Part shown: in pieces, positions 24,243 through 31,968 of the stretch
How positions within the stretch are numbered: the stretch's first letter is position 1
Layout: each line of letters begins with the position of its first letter
Assembly: GCA_020720455.1 (NCBI GenBank)
Contig: DYOQ01000022.1
Span: 1-41,924 of the forward strand
DNA length: 41,924 nucleotides
Reading direction: 5' to 3'
Source of the DNA: Bdellovibrio sp.
GTDB lineage: Bacteria > Bdellovibrionota > Bacteriovoracia > Bacteriovoracales > Bacteriovoracaceae
The notes under the pieces: model-generated
Told to the model about the DNA's origin: nothing
The model's database searches: none
What the model saw: the letters and a program-made list of their open reading frames with translations, nothing else
Position numbers and translations under genes: made by a program

Positions 24243-24946
24243 GTAAAGAGCTAGTTTTAGAGTTTAAAAATCTTGTTATTGGTTATGATAATGAGTTGCT
24301 ATTAAATAATGCCTCACAGAAGTTATATCTAGGAGAGGTCGTTGCGCTAATTGGAAGAAATGGTTGTGGAAAAAGCACTTTATTAAAAACAATATCAGGT
24401 GAAATGTCCCCTCTTAGTGGTAGTGTTGAGCTATTTTCAAAAAATATAACGAGGATATCGCCAAAAGAGTTAGCACGGATGGTTTCAATCGTTACAACTG
24501 TACATCCTGATATCATAGGTATGAGTGTTGAGGAGGTTGTTGCGCTGGGGCGCTATCCGTATTTAAATCTACTCGGAACTCTAACATCTACTGATGTTGA
24601 AGTGATTAATAAAGCGTTATTGCTTTTTGGAATAGATATCGTAAGAAAGAAAAATTATAATCAGCTTAGTGATGGACAAAAGCAACGCGTGATGATTGCT
24701 CGGGCCTATGTTCAAGAGACCCCGCTAATTATTCTTGATGAACCAACAACATATTTAGATTATATTGGCCGCGAAGATATCCTGACTATACTAAAACAAC
24801 TCACTAATGATGGTAAAAGAGCAATTGTGTTTTCATCTCACGACTTGGATTTGATCCAGAAAAATATTGAAACTGTTTGGGCATTTACAAAAAAAAGAGG
24901 GTTTGTTGTTGAAGCTCCAAGCGATGTTTTAAAAGGAGAAATTTAA
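24239..24946 (+). CDS. btuD: Vitamin B12 ABC transporter ATPase (BtuD-like)
   Basis: A 235-residue ATPase. Walker A is GRNGCGKS (39-46), the signature LSDGQKQR (143-150) is the variant common in BtuD/FhuC-type importers, Walker B is LIILDEPT (163-170), and the switch His is in FSSHDLDL. It completes the btuF-btuC-btuD import unit, with overlapping start and stop codons at the btuC junction. The short length, without extra C-terminal domain, fits the family. It is followed after one base by the YciB-like gene, which may share the transcript. Confidence 0.92.
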   Translation: MSKELVLEFKNLVIGYDNELLLNNASQKLYLGEVVALIGRNGCGKSTLLKTISGEMSPLSGSVELFSKNITRISPKELARMVSIVTTVHPDIIGMSVEEVVALGRYPYLNLLGTLTSTDVEVINKALLLFGIDIVRKKNYNQLSDGQKQRVMIARAYVQETPLIILDEPTTYLDYIGREDILTILKQLTNDGKRAIVFSSHDLDLIQKNIETVWAFTKKRGFVVEAPSDVLKGEI

Positions 24947-24947
24947 G

Positions 24948-25523
24948 ATGACATCATCAATATTATGGGCCGGGATTTTGCCATTGTTAGCGTTTGTTAT
25001 AATGGATAGTTTCTTAGGCATTCGAGCGGGGCTCATTGCTGCTATTGTCTTAGCTATTGCTGAAGCGATATATACATACATAACATTTGGCGAGCTCGAT
25101 GTAGTAACACTTTCATCTGTACTTCTTGTTGTTGTTATGGCCATTGTAGCATTTGTCAAAAACAAACCAATATTTTTTAAATTTCAACCAGTGATACTGA
25201 GTGTTGCTATTGGATTTTTATTACTAATTACTTATTGGTTTAATCATCCACTTCTTTATGAGATGATGATTAAGTATCAATCAAAACTTCCTCCAATGGC
25301 CATTGAGCAATTAAATAATCAAGCGTATGTACTCTTGCTTAAAAATAGTTCTCATTATCTAGGTTATTTTTTTATCGCTCATGGCATCGTCGTTGCTTGG
25401 TCAGCACTAAAATTATCTAACTGGTGGTGGATAATTATTAGAGGTATAGGGTTTTGGATTTTTATGGCAATGGGCATTGTAGCATCGACAATCGTTACTC
25501 AGTTGAATCTCTCAAATATGTAG
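24948..25523 (+). CDS. YciB/IspZ-like inner membrane protein
   Basis: A 191-residue protein with about five or six hydrophobic membrane segments. The spacing and the segment KPIFFKFQPVILSVAIGFLLL followed by HPLLYEMMIKY resemble the YciB (intracellular septation protein A) family, in which KW/FK...P...PL is conserved. Such proteins influence envelope and cell-division integrity, and their precise function is not settled. GGAGAAA before the ATG is the ribosome binding site, overlapping the btuD end, so it may be read through from the B12 operon. Its last 12 bases overlap the convergent response-regulator gene. Confidence 0.7.
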   Translation: MTSSILWAGILPLLAFVIMDSFLGIRAGLIAAIVLAIAEAIYTYITFGELDVVTLSSVLLVVVMAIVAFVKNKPIFFKFQPVILSVAIGFLLLITYWFNHPLLYEMMIKYQSKLPPMAIEQLNNQAYVLLLKNSSHYLGYFFIAHGIVVAWSALKLSNWWWIIIRGIGFWIFMAMGIVASTIVTQLNLSNM

Positions 25524-26201
25524 AACGTATCCTCTAGATTTGATGGTCTTAATATTTCGAGAAAATGGAGCAGTCTTCTTTCTCAGATTTGATAAATGAG
25601 TATCCATATTTTGATTTTGAACATGAACATCAGGCCACAAAAGCTCTTTCATATTCTCTTTTGAGTATACTTTGTTTGGGTTTTTAGCTAGCAGATGAAG
25701 AATTTTAAACTCAATTGGTGTCAAATTAATTTTTTTATTAGAGATTTCAGCTAGCTGCATTTCACAATCAAGAGTAAATTCTCCAAAGCTAATTTTAGCA
25801 TCATAATGTTGCGCTACATGTTTGCTTGGGCAAGCAGAATCAATTTTGTTACTTATTCTAGCAACAAGCGCTCTTAGAGATATAGGTTTAGTGATAACAT
25901 CAGCAGCACCTGCCTCAAGACCTCGAATAACGATATCTTCAGACTGATCAGCTGTAATAAAAATTACAGGAATACTTGGGTGGCACTTTGATAATTTTTC
26001 TTTATATAGATCAATGCCGTTAACAAATGGCATGTGAACATCAAGTAATATTAGATCTGTTTTATGATCATGCAGATATGGGCAAAGTTCGTGTGGATTG
26101 CTTATAAGTTGTAGATCGAAAAATCTTTCCATATACAGTTTGTAGACCTCGAGGTTCTCGATTGTGTCATCAACAATTGTAACGTGATTCATATTTTTCA
26201 T
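25512..26201 (-). CDS. OmpR-family response regulator
   Basis: A 229-residue two-component regulator. The receiver domain covers residues 4-118, with acidic pair Asp11/Asp12, phospho-acceptor Asp54 in LLDVHMP, Thr83 and Lys105 in TKPIS. The C-terminal winged-helix domain covers about 135-229, with LTPIEFKILHLLAKNPNKVYSKE and the recognition helix region NMDTHLSNLRKK, and ends IKSRGYVL. The family binds DNA as phosphorylated dimers. No kinase gene adjoins it. It lies 45 bases downstream of the radical SAM gene but has its own good promoter and no ribosome binding site before either ATG, so it may be translated from a near-leaderless mRNA. Confidence 0.92.
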   Translation of the reverse strand: MKNMNHVTIVDDTIENLEVYKLYMERFFDLQLISNPHELCPYLHDHKTDLILLDVHMPFVNGIDLYKEKLSKCHPSIPVIFITADQSEDIVIRGLEAGAADVITKPISLRALVARISNKIDSACPSKHVAQHYDAKISFGEFTLDCEMQLAEISNKKINLTPIEFKILHLLAKNPNKVYSKENMKELLWPDVHVQNQNMDTHLSNLRKKTAPFSRNIKTIKSRGYVLHI

Positions 26202-26210
26202 ACTGGGCGA

Positions 26211-26239
26211 AGTATATTATATATTTATGAATCTTCAAA
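26211..26239 (-). promoter_or_regulatory. Promoter directly before the OmpR-type regulator
   Basis: On the minus strand, TATACT occupies 26216-26211, with a TTGAAG-like -35 about 16 bases upstream. The predicted start is near 26204, only about three bases before the ATG at 26201. No purine-rich ribosome binding site fits in between, which implies an almost leaderless transcript. Confidence 0.45.
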
Positions 26240-26246
26240 CAATTTT

Positions 26247-27164
26247 TTATTTATAGTGCCTACCCTGATAAGTTTTACGCTGTTCCATGATAAATCTTAG
26301 TTTATTAACCATTGTTGTATAATCGTAATGCCATGCCGGTGCGATGCACATTTCGCTGGGAGAGTAGTCAAAAAGTCGTTCTATTACTATATTATTATTT
26401 AAGTATTCAAGAAACAAAATGATTGAATCTACGTACTCGTCGAATGTTTGGAGTTTCCAGCTGTTTTGAATGAACTCTTCGGCGATGGCCGTCCCCTTTA
26501 TGATCTCAAGATTATGAAGCTTTAAAAATGTTATAGGTAAAGTAGAGATTGTTTTAGCTGCTCCTACCCATGTGTCTATATTTTCACCAGGTAATCCAAT
26601 GATCATATGTGCACAAATGTTAATATTTCGTTTGGAAGTCGCAATTATAGCGTTAGTGGATGTTTCTGTTAAGTGGCCTCTGTTTATTCGTTTTAGTGTT
26701 TCATTCTCAAAAGATTCAATTCCGTATTCAATGGTTAAAAAGCATCGTTTAGAAACTGTTTCTAGATAATCAAGTATTTCATCATTTACGCAGTCAGGGC
26801 GTGTTCCAATAGATATTCCTACTATTTGTGGATGCTTTATCGCCTCTTCATAAAGAGATTTAAGTTGTTCTATTTTACCATAGGTATTTGAGTATGTTTG
26901 AAAGTATGCAATATATTTATTGGTCTGATATCGTTTGCCAATTCGATTGATAGCGTTATCTATTTGCCACGTAATAGATTTACCTCTAAATTTGGTTGCA
27001 GTTGAAAAAGAGTCGTTGTTACAAAATGTGCAACCACCAATACCAACAGTTCCATCTCTGTTTGGACAAGTAAATCCACCATCTAATGAAATTTTTTGTA
27101 CCCTCTCACCAAAATGTTTTTTTATGAAGGTAGAATATTGGTTATAGAGAAATTTATTGCTCAC
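26247..27164 (-). CDS. YhcC-type radical SAM protein
   Basis: A 305-residue radical SAM enzyme of the YhcC/TIGR01212 group. The iron-sulphur cluster cysteines are Cys33, Cys45 and Cys48 (CPNRDG...GGCTFC, an extended spacing typical of this group). The barrel shows YIAYFQTYSNTYG, VGISIGTRPDCV, LTIEYGIESF and HMIIGLPGE. Its reaction is not established. The group is related to Elp3-like proteins and is widely conserved. It starts with GTG at 27164, five bases after RNase G, so the two are an operon. The length is normal for the family. Confidence 0.9.
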   Translation of the reverse strand: MSNKFLYNQYSTFIKKHFGERVQKISLDGGFTCPNRDGTVGIGGCTFCNNDSFSTATKFRGKSITWQIDNAINRIGKRYQTNKYIAYFQTYSNTYGKIEQLKSLYEEAIKHPQIVGISIGTRPDCVNDEILDYLETVSKRCFLTIEYGIESFENETLKRINRGHLTETSTNAIIATSKRNINICAHMIIGLPGENIDTWVGAAKTISTLPITFLKLHNLEIIKGTAIAEEFIQNSWKLQTFDEYVDSIILFLEYLNNNIVIERLFDYSPSEMCIAPAWHYDYTTMVNKLRFIMEQRKTYQGRHYK

Positions 27165-27169
27165 ACTTA

Positions 27170-28753
27170 TTAATACTCTTGTGGAGAGATCTCGTATTGT
27201 TCTATATGGTAGTTATTTTCTGAGCGAATAACGATCGGTTTTTTAATCATCTTCTCTATTATCTCGATTAGTTCGCTATTTTCTCCACATAGTTCTGCTG
27301 TTACTTCAGGGTGAGCGTAGATATAAATTTTTTGGCCCTCACTATTCTTAGCAACTTTTGAGAGTTCTCGAATGAGCTCATAACTTACAGAAGAAGGAGT
27401 TTTTATTATTCCAGTTCCTTCACAGTATGGACATTGGCGACACATTAGGCGAGTTAGTGTATCTCTAGTTCGTTTTCTTGTCATTTCAACTAGTCCAAGT
27501 TCAGAAATTGGAAGGACGTTTGTTTTGGCCCGATCTTTTTTTAAGCATTCAAGCAAGAACTGATATACTGTCTCTTTGTTTTCAGTTTTTTCCATGTCGA
27601 TAAAATCTATAATAATTATCCCTCCGCAATTTCGTAATCTTAGTTGATATGTAATCTCTTTCACCGCTTCCATATTGGTTTTAAGAATTGTCTCCTCGAG
27701 ATTTTTTCTACCAATAAATTTTCCAGTGTTAACATCGATAGAGACTAGCGCTTCTGTTTGATCTATGTTGATTGAACCGCCAGATTTTAAGAATACTTTG
27801 TTGCTTAATGCTCTTTCTAGCTCGATATCCGCACCGTAATATTCAAAAATAGGAGCATCGCCATCATATAGTTTGGCTTTTCCTTTTAAGTCAGGGAGGT
27901 ATTTTAGAGTGAATTTTTCTACTTCGTTTAGACTCTCTTTCGTATCAACAATAATACTATCAATCGATTCGTCAGCAATATCTCGTAAAACTCTTTGAAC
28001 AAAGGTTAGATCTTTGTATGCAAGATATGGTGCCTTTGCTTTCTCACATCTTTTTTGCGCCTCTTTCCATATTTTTGAAAGCATTATCAGATCGCTTTTT
28101 AAAATTTTGCTTGAATGTCCTTCGGCAACAGTTCTTGCGATAATACCTTTTCCATCGGGCTTAATTGATTTGATGATCTCCTTGAGTCTCTCTCTTTCTT
28201 GTTCACTTTCTATTCGTCTTGAAACACCAGAGTGTTCAATAAATGGCATAAAGACAATGTGTCTTCCAGGGAGAGTTATATGTCTAGTGACTCTAGGCCC
28301 TTTTGTTGAGATTGGCTCTTTTGCTACCTGAACAACAATCTCATCTCCTTCATGTAAAAATGATTCGATAGCGATTGGTGGCCTAAATTTCATATCTACT
28401 GATTCTGATAGTGTGCTTAACTCATCAGGAATTGTTTCCGTTGCGCTATTTTCATTCTCAAGATTTCTTTGTTCTTGACTCCTTCTTGCTATTTCACGTT
28501 GTTCTTCAATTGTAGGAATGTAGGCATCATCAACGTATAAGAATGCTGCTTTGTTATGGCCAATATCGACAAATGCAGATTGCATTCCAGGAAGTACTCT
28601 TAACACTTTGCCTTTGTAAATATTTCCGACGTAAGGGAAATTATCACCTAGGTCTGTCTGCCTTTCCATCAAATAATCGAGTATTTCTCCGTTCTCCGAA
28701 AGGACTGCTCGGTACTCATTTAATGTTTGATTTATAATTATCTCTTTTGCCAT
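27170..28753 (-). CDS. rng: Ribonuclease G/E family endoribonuclease
   Basis: A 527-residue single-strand-specific endoribonuclease that matures rRNA and degrades mRNA. The S1 RNA-binding domain (about 35-165) begins GNIYKGKVLRVLPGMQSAFVDIG and carries an acidic/Gln-rich insertion at about 83-123. The catalytic DNase I-like domain has Asp340 in SIDVNTG and Asp383 in IIDFIDME, the magnesium ligands. The zinc-link is CRQCPYC (438-444). The C-terminal small domain is present, while the long degradosome scaffold of RNase E is absent, so RNase G is the better name. AAGGA precedes the ATG. It heads the operon with the radical SAM gene. Confidence 0.94.
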   Translation of the reverse strand: MAKEIIINQTLNEYRAVLSENGEILDYLMERQTDLGDNFPYVGNIYKGKVLRVLPGMQSAFVDIGHNKAAFLYVDDAYIPTIEEQREIARRSQEQRNLENENSATETIPDELSTLSESVDMKFRPPIAIESFLHEGDEIVVQVAKEPISTKGPRVTRHITLPGRHIVFMPFIEHSGVSRRIESEQERERLKEIIKSIKPDGKGIIARTVAEGHSSKILKSDLIMLSKIWKEAQKRCEKAKAPYLAYKDLTFVQRVLRDIADESIDSIIVDTKESLNEVEKFTLKYLPDLKGKAKLYDGDAPIFEYYGADIELERALSNKVFLKSGGSINIDQTEALVSIDVNTGKFIGRKNLEETILKTNMEAVKEITYQLRLRNCGGIIIIDFIDMEKTENKETVYQFLLECLKKDRAKTNVLPISELGLVEMTRKRTRDTLTRLMCRQCPYCEGTGIIKTPSSVSYELIRELSKVAKNSEGQKIYIYAHPEVTAELCGENSELIEIIEKMIKKPIVIRSENNYHIEQYEISPQEY

Positions 28754-28854
28754 ATAATTTTTTCCTTAAAGTATCTCCGTTTTACAACTAGAGGGGTTGT
28801 TAAGATCGCCAAATAAGAATAGAATGAGAACTAAAAGTCCTAATACAGTATAGA

Positions 28855-29277
28855 CTAATAGTTAAAAGAAAATAAGAGAGACTGGTTTTCCGCTTTGGTG
28901 TCATGTTTTGTATTTGCAAAACTTTCGATATGCCAATTTTTACGTGCGCTTGTGTCAAAAGTTGGTGATAGGCCACCTTGCTGAGCGTAAGCTAAGTGGT
29001 TTTTTCCTGCTTGTCCCCACAATACTACTGAGACGCCAACAATAATACCGATGGCACCGCCAACGATAATATTTTTTAAATGATTTTCAGGTTCGTCTAC
29101 AAATGAAAGTGTCGAAAGACCCAGAATTGCGCCTCCAATGGAAGTTCCAACGATTATAGAAAGATCTTGTACAGAATCATCTGTAAAGGATGCGCCACTA
29201 CTAGCACCATATGCGGTAGTAAAAAATAATGATAGGGACAGAATAAGTGAAACTAAAAAGGTCGGGTATTTTTTCAC
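28855..29277 (-). CDS. Small membrane protein with glycine-rich helices
   Basis: A 140-residue protein. A signal peptide (PTFLVSLILSLSLFFTTAYG) is followed by two Gly-rich hydrophobic helices, about 40-62 (SIIVGTSIGGAILGLSTLSF) and 70-87 (IIVGGAIGIIVGVSVVLW). A polar tail of about 50 residues ends in FSFNY. The glycine-zipper-like helices suggest oligomeric membrane insertion, perhaps in the outer membrane, as in small Gly-zipper proteins. I do not recognise the family. The start is GTG with GGAG five bases upstream. It has its own promoter and is divergent from the nucleoside operon. Confidence 0.68.
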   Translation of the reverse strand: MKKYPTFLVSLILSLSLFFTTAYGASSGASFTDDSVQDLSIIVGTSIGGAILGLSTLSFVDEPENHLKNIIVGGAIGIIVGVSVVLWGQAGKNHLAYAQQGGLSPTFDTSARKNWHIESFANTKHDTKAENQSLLFSFNY

Positions 29278-29309
29278 ACTCGCTCCGTAAGTAAAATGTC
29301 CATCTGTTA

Positions 29310-29339
29310 AAAATACATCCTAAATTAAAAATCTGTCAA
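29310..29339 (-). promoter_or_regulatory. Sigma-70-type promoter for the small membrane protein
   Basis: On the minus strand a perfect -35 TTGACA (29339-29334) is followed after 18 bases by TATTTT (29315-29310). It lies back-to-back with the plus-strand promoter region of the thymidine phosphorylase gene, so the two promoters may affect each other. Confidence 0.55.
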
Positions 29340-29340
29340 T

Positions 29341-29375
29341 TTGCATCTTTACGTATGTGGTAATATTATTATTAG
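29341..29375 (+). promoter_or_regulatory. Promoter region with no leader before thymidine phosphorylase
   Basis: TATTAT at 29364-29369 lies 17 bases after TTGCAT (29341-29346). The overlapping TAATAT (29361-29366) has an extended -10 TG at 29358-29359. Either would start transcription within three bases of the ATG at 29376. The bases before the ATG are only A, T and one G, with no ribosome binding site. This looks like a leaderless gene. Confidence 0.45.
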
Positions 29376-30704
29376 ATGAAAACTTCAGCATATGAAATAA
29401 TTAAAAAAAAGAGAGATGGTCAGACTTTAACTGAGTACGAGATAAAATGGTTTATCGATTCACTTGTTTCGGGAGAGGTGAAAGATTATCAAATGTCAGC
29501 ACTCTTGATGGCGATTTTTTTAAACGGTTTAGATGTGTTTGAGACTGCTGCTCTTACAGATGCCATGCTTAATTCAGGAACAACGTTAAATTTTAATGAT
29601 GAAAAGGTTATTGATAAGCATTCGACAGGTGGAGTTGGTGATAAGACATCTTTCATTCTTGCTCCTATAGCAGCAGCGTGTGGTGTAAAGGTTCCAATGA
29701 TAGCTGGAAGGGGCTTAGGCCATACGGGTGGGACTGTTGATAAAATTGAAGCGATACCAGGTTTTAATGTATCTATTGATACGAATAGTTTTAAGAAAAA
29801 ATTAGATGAGCTTGGTCTGGTGTTAATTGGCCAGACAAAAGATATTGCCCCTGCCGATAGAATCATTTATGGGTTAAGAGATGTGACTGCGACGGTTGAA
29901 TCAATTCCTCTTATAACTGCATCTATTATGAGCAAGAAGCTTGCAGAAGGTACGAGCGGAATTGTTATGGATATTAAAGTTGGATCAGGTGCGTTTATGA
30001 AAACGCTTGCTGATGGAAGGAAGCTTGCAAAGTCAATTCAAAATACTGCCACAAGATTTGGAAGAAATATTTTTACTATTATATCTGATATGTCACAACC
30101 ACTTGGGACACATATCGGAAATAGTTTAGAGCTAATAGAGTGCTTTGAGATTTTAAAGGGCAACATTGAGAATGATTTAAGTGAATTATCGTTAGAGTTA
30201 GCAGGGGCCATGGTTTATCTTGCAGGTATTTCAAAAACCCATGCAAAAGGTAAGCAAATGGCAAAGAGCGCTCTAACATCAGGAAAAGCGCTTGAAAAAT
30301 TTAAAGAGATGATTATATCTCAAGGCGGAGATTCTGCTGTAATTGATAATTATGATATTATGCCGTTAGCGAAATGTCGTTACGATGTTGTTGCAAAAAA
30401 TTCTGGATTTATTACAACAATTGATTGTGAGAGAGTAGGTATGATGATTGTTGATCTTGGTGGTGGCAGACGCAATGTTGGAGATAAGCTAGATTATGGC
30501 GTTGGAATGATTATTGATAAAAAAGTAGGGGATAAGATTAAAAAGGGTGATGTGATTGTCACGTTCTTTTATAATCAAAATCAAGAGAGTTTAGTTGGTG
30601 CTCTTGCAGATGAGTTTGGAACTAAAGTTATAAAAGTTGGTCAAGGGAAACCTAAACAGAGTAGACCTCTTATTATTGAGACAATGGAAAAATGGAGTAA
30701 GTGA
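29376..30704 (+). CDS. deoA: Thymidine / pyrimidine-nucleoside phosphorylase
   Basis: A 442-residue phosphorylase that splits thymidine or deoxyuridine (possibly also uridine) with phosphate into base and (deoxy)ribose-1-phosphate. The catalytic signature is complete: KHSTGGVGDKTS (81-92, phosphate site), AGRGLGHTGGTVDKIEAIPG (110-129), KKLAEG and the DIKVGSGAFMK segment. The C-terminal alpha/beta domain has GGGRRNVGDKLDYGVG. The length matches DeoA and Pdp, and the sequence alone does not separate the two specificities. It begins a nucleoside salvage operon with overlapping or abutting genes. No Shine-Dalgarno precedes the ATG. Confidence 0.94.
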   Translation: MKTSAYEIIKKKRDGQTLTEYEIKWFIDSLVSGEVKDYQMSALLMAIFLNGLDVFETAALTDAMLNSGTTLNFNDEKVIDKHSTGGVGDKTSFILAPIAAACGVKVPMIAGRGLGHTGGTVDKIEAIPGFNVSIDTNSFKKKLDELGLVLIGQTKDIAPADRIIYGLRDVTATVESIPLITASIMSKKLAEGTSGIVMDIKVGSGAFMKTLADGRKLAKSIQNTATRFGRNIFTIISDMSQPLGTHIGNSLELIECFEILKGNIENDLSELSLELAGAMVYLAGISKTHAKGKQMAKSALTSGKALEKFKEMIISQGGDSAVIDNYDIMPLAKCRYDVVAKNSGFITTIDCERVGMMIVDLGGGRRNVGDKLDYGVGMIIDKKVGDKIKKGDVIVTFFYNQNQESLVGALADEFGTKVIKVGQGKPKQSRPLIIETMEKWSK

Positions 30705-31528
30705 TGTACGAGAAGTTAACGTTAGCAGCAGAGTATATAAGAAAGAAAAAAGATAACGCTCCTAAAATTGGTTTGGTTTTAGGTTCGGGACTTGGTTCGT
30801 TAGTCGATTGTATTGAAGATAAGTTTGAAATTCCTTACGGAGAGATTCCTTTTTTTAGAGAGACAACGGTTGAAGGACATGATGGAAGGCTTATTTTAGG
30901 AAAAATTGATGGTGTTGAAACTGTTGTTTTGCAGGGTAGATACCATGTGTACGAAGGAATACCAATGGAAGAGGTAGTTTTTCCAACCAGAGTTTTGGCA
31001 ACATTAGGAATAGAAGTTCTAATGTTAACTAATGCTGCTGGTGGTATCAATACAACTTATACCCCTGGAGAGCTAGTTTTAATAAAAGATCATATCAATA
31101 TGATGGGAAAAAATCCGTTAATAGGCCCTAATATTAATGAGCTTGGCCCACGGTTTCCTGATATGACTCAAGCGTACGATCTAAGGCTTCAGGATATTAT
31201 TAGAAGATCAGCGGCAGAGTGTGGATATAATATACATAGTGGCGTCTATATTGCGTTACAAGGACCAACATATGAGACACCTGCGGAAGTTAGGATGTTA
31301 AGAATTATGGGAGCTGATATGGTTGGTATGAGCACGGTCCCAGAATCAATTGCTGCAAACCATCTTGGTCTAAGAGTGTGCGGAATTTCATGTATTACTA
31401 ATATGGCAGCAGGAATAAAAGATGAAAAATTGAGTCATGATGATGTCAAGGCCCAAGCAATTAAAGTTATGTCAACGTTTACAAATATTTTGAGAAAGTC
31501 GATTAAAAGTATAGGGAAAGAGATTTGA
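30704..31528 (+). CDS. punA: Purine nucleoside phosphorylase (trimeric PNP/MTAP family)
   Basis: A 274-residue enzyme that cleaves guanosine or inosine with phosphate. Motifs are GLVLGSGLGSL (phosphate-binding loop, about 22-32), EGHDGRL, QGRYHVYEG (about 77-85), LTNAAGG, the family signature GPTYETPAEVRM and MVGMSTVPE near residue 210, and ITNMAAG. The style is the class II trimeric PNP. A GTG at 30701 is in frame, but GGAG (30694-30697) is better spaced for the ATG at 30704, whose first base is the last of the deoA stop codon, so the genes are translationally coupled. Confidence 0.94.
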   Translation: MYEKLTLAAEYIRKKKDNAPKIGLVLGSGLGSLVDCIEDKFEIPYGEIPFFRETTVEGHDGRLILGKIDGVETVVLQGRYHVYEGIPMEEVVFPTRVLATLGIEVLMLTNAAGGINTTYTPGELVLIKDHINMMGKNPLIGPNINELGPRFPDMTQAYDLRLQDIIRRSAAECGYNIHSGVYIALQGPTYETPAEVRMLRIMGADMVGMSTVPESIAANHLGLRVCGISCITNMAAGIKDEKLSHDDVKAQAIKVMSTFTNILRKSIKSIGKEI

Positions 31529-31529
31529 T

Positions 31530-31961
31530 ATGAGCAAAAATAGTAGCGAAATAATTATTCGTAATATGAGAGAAGCCGCTATTGCAGTATCGGATAATGC
31601 GTACTCGCCATATTCTGGAGCAAAAGTTGGATGTTCTATAATAACAACGTCTGGGGATATGTTTGTTGGCTGTAATGTTGAAAATTGTAGCTATGGCGCA
31701 ACAGTTTGTGCTGAAAGAAATGCAATTTTTTCAGCAGTTGCCACAAGGGGCGAGATGAGACTTTCAATAATCTATGTTTACTCGGAACATGGTTGGACTC
31801 CTTGTGGAATGTGTTTGCAGGTTATAAGTGAGTTTGCGTTAGAGGATACACAAGTTATTGTTGGAAATAGACAAGGTAAGGAGATTGTTTATTCTGTCAA
31901 AGATCTATTTCCAAAATCATTTACACCAGTTGATTTATCAAAGATAAAGAAGAACAAGTAG
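31530..31961 (+). CDS. cdd: Cytidine deaminase
   Basis: A 143-residue zinc enzyme that deaminates cytidine and deoxycytidine to uridine forms. The substrate segment AYSPYSGAKVG (24-34) is followed by the catalytic CAE motif (Cys60, Glu62) and the second zinc site PCGMC (Cys92, Cys95). The size is that of the homotetrameric small type. It begins one base after the purine nucleoside phosphorylase stop and feeds the phosphorylase of the same operon with uridine or deoxyuridine. The C-terminal Lys-rich tail is a little longer than usual. Confidence 0.95.
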   Translation: MSKNSSEIIIRNMREAAIAVSDNAYSPYSGAKVGCSIITTSGDMFVGCNVENCSYGATVCAERNAIFSAVATRGEMRLSIIYVYSEHGWTPCGMCLQVISEFALEDTQVIVGNRQGKEIVYSVKDLFPKSFTPVDLSKIKKNK

Positions 31962-31968
31962 GAAAAAA

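Noticed and set aside
29489-29866. Minus-strand open frame of 125 codons
   Set aside because: Antisense to the conserved core of thymidine phosphorylase; composition is a mirror of that gene.
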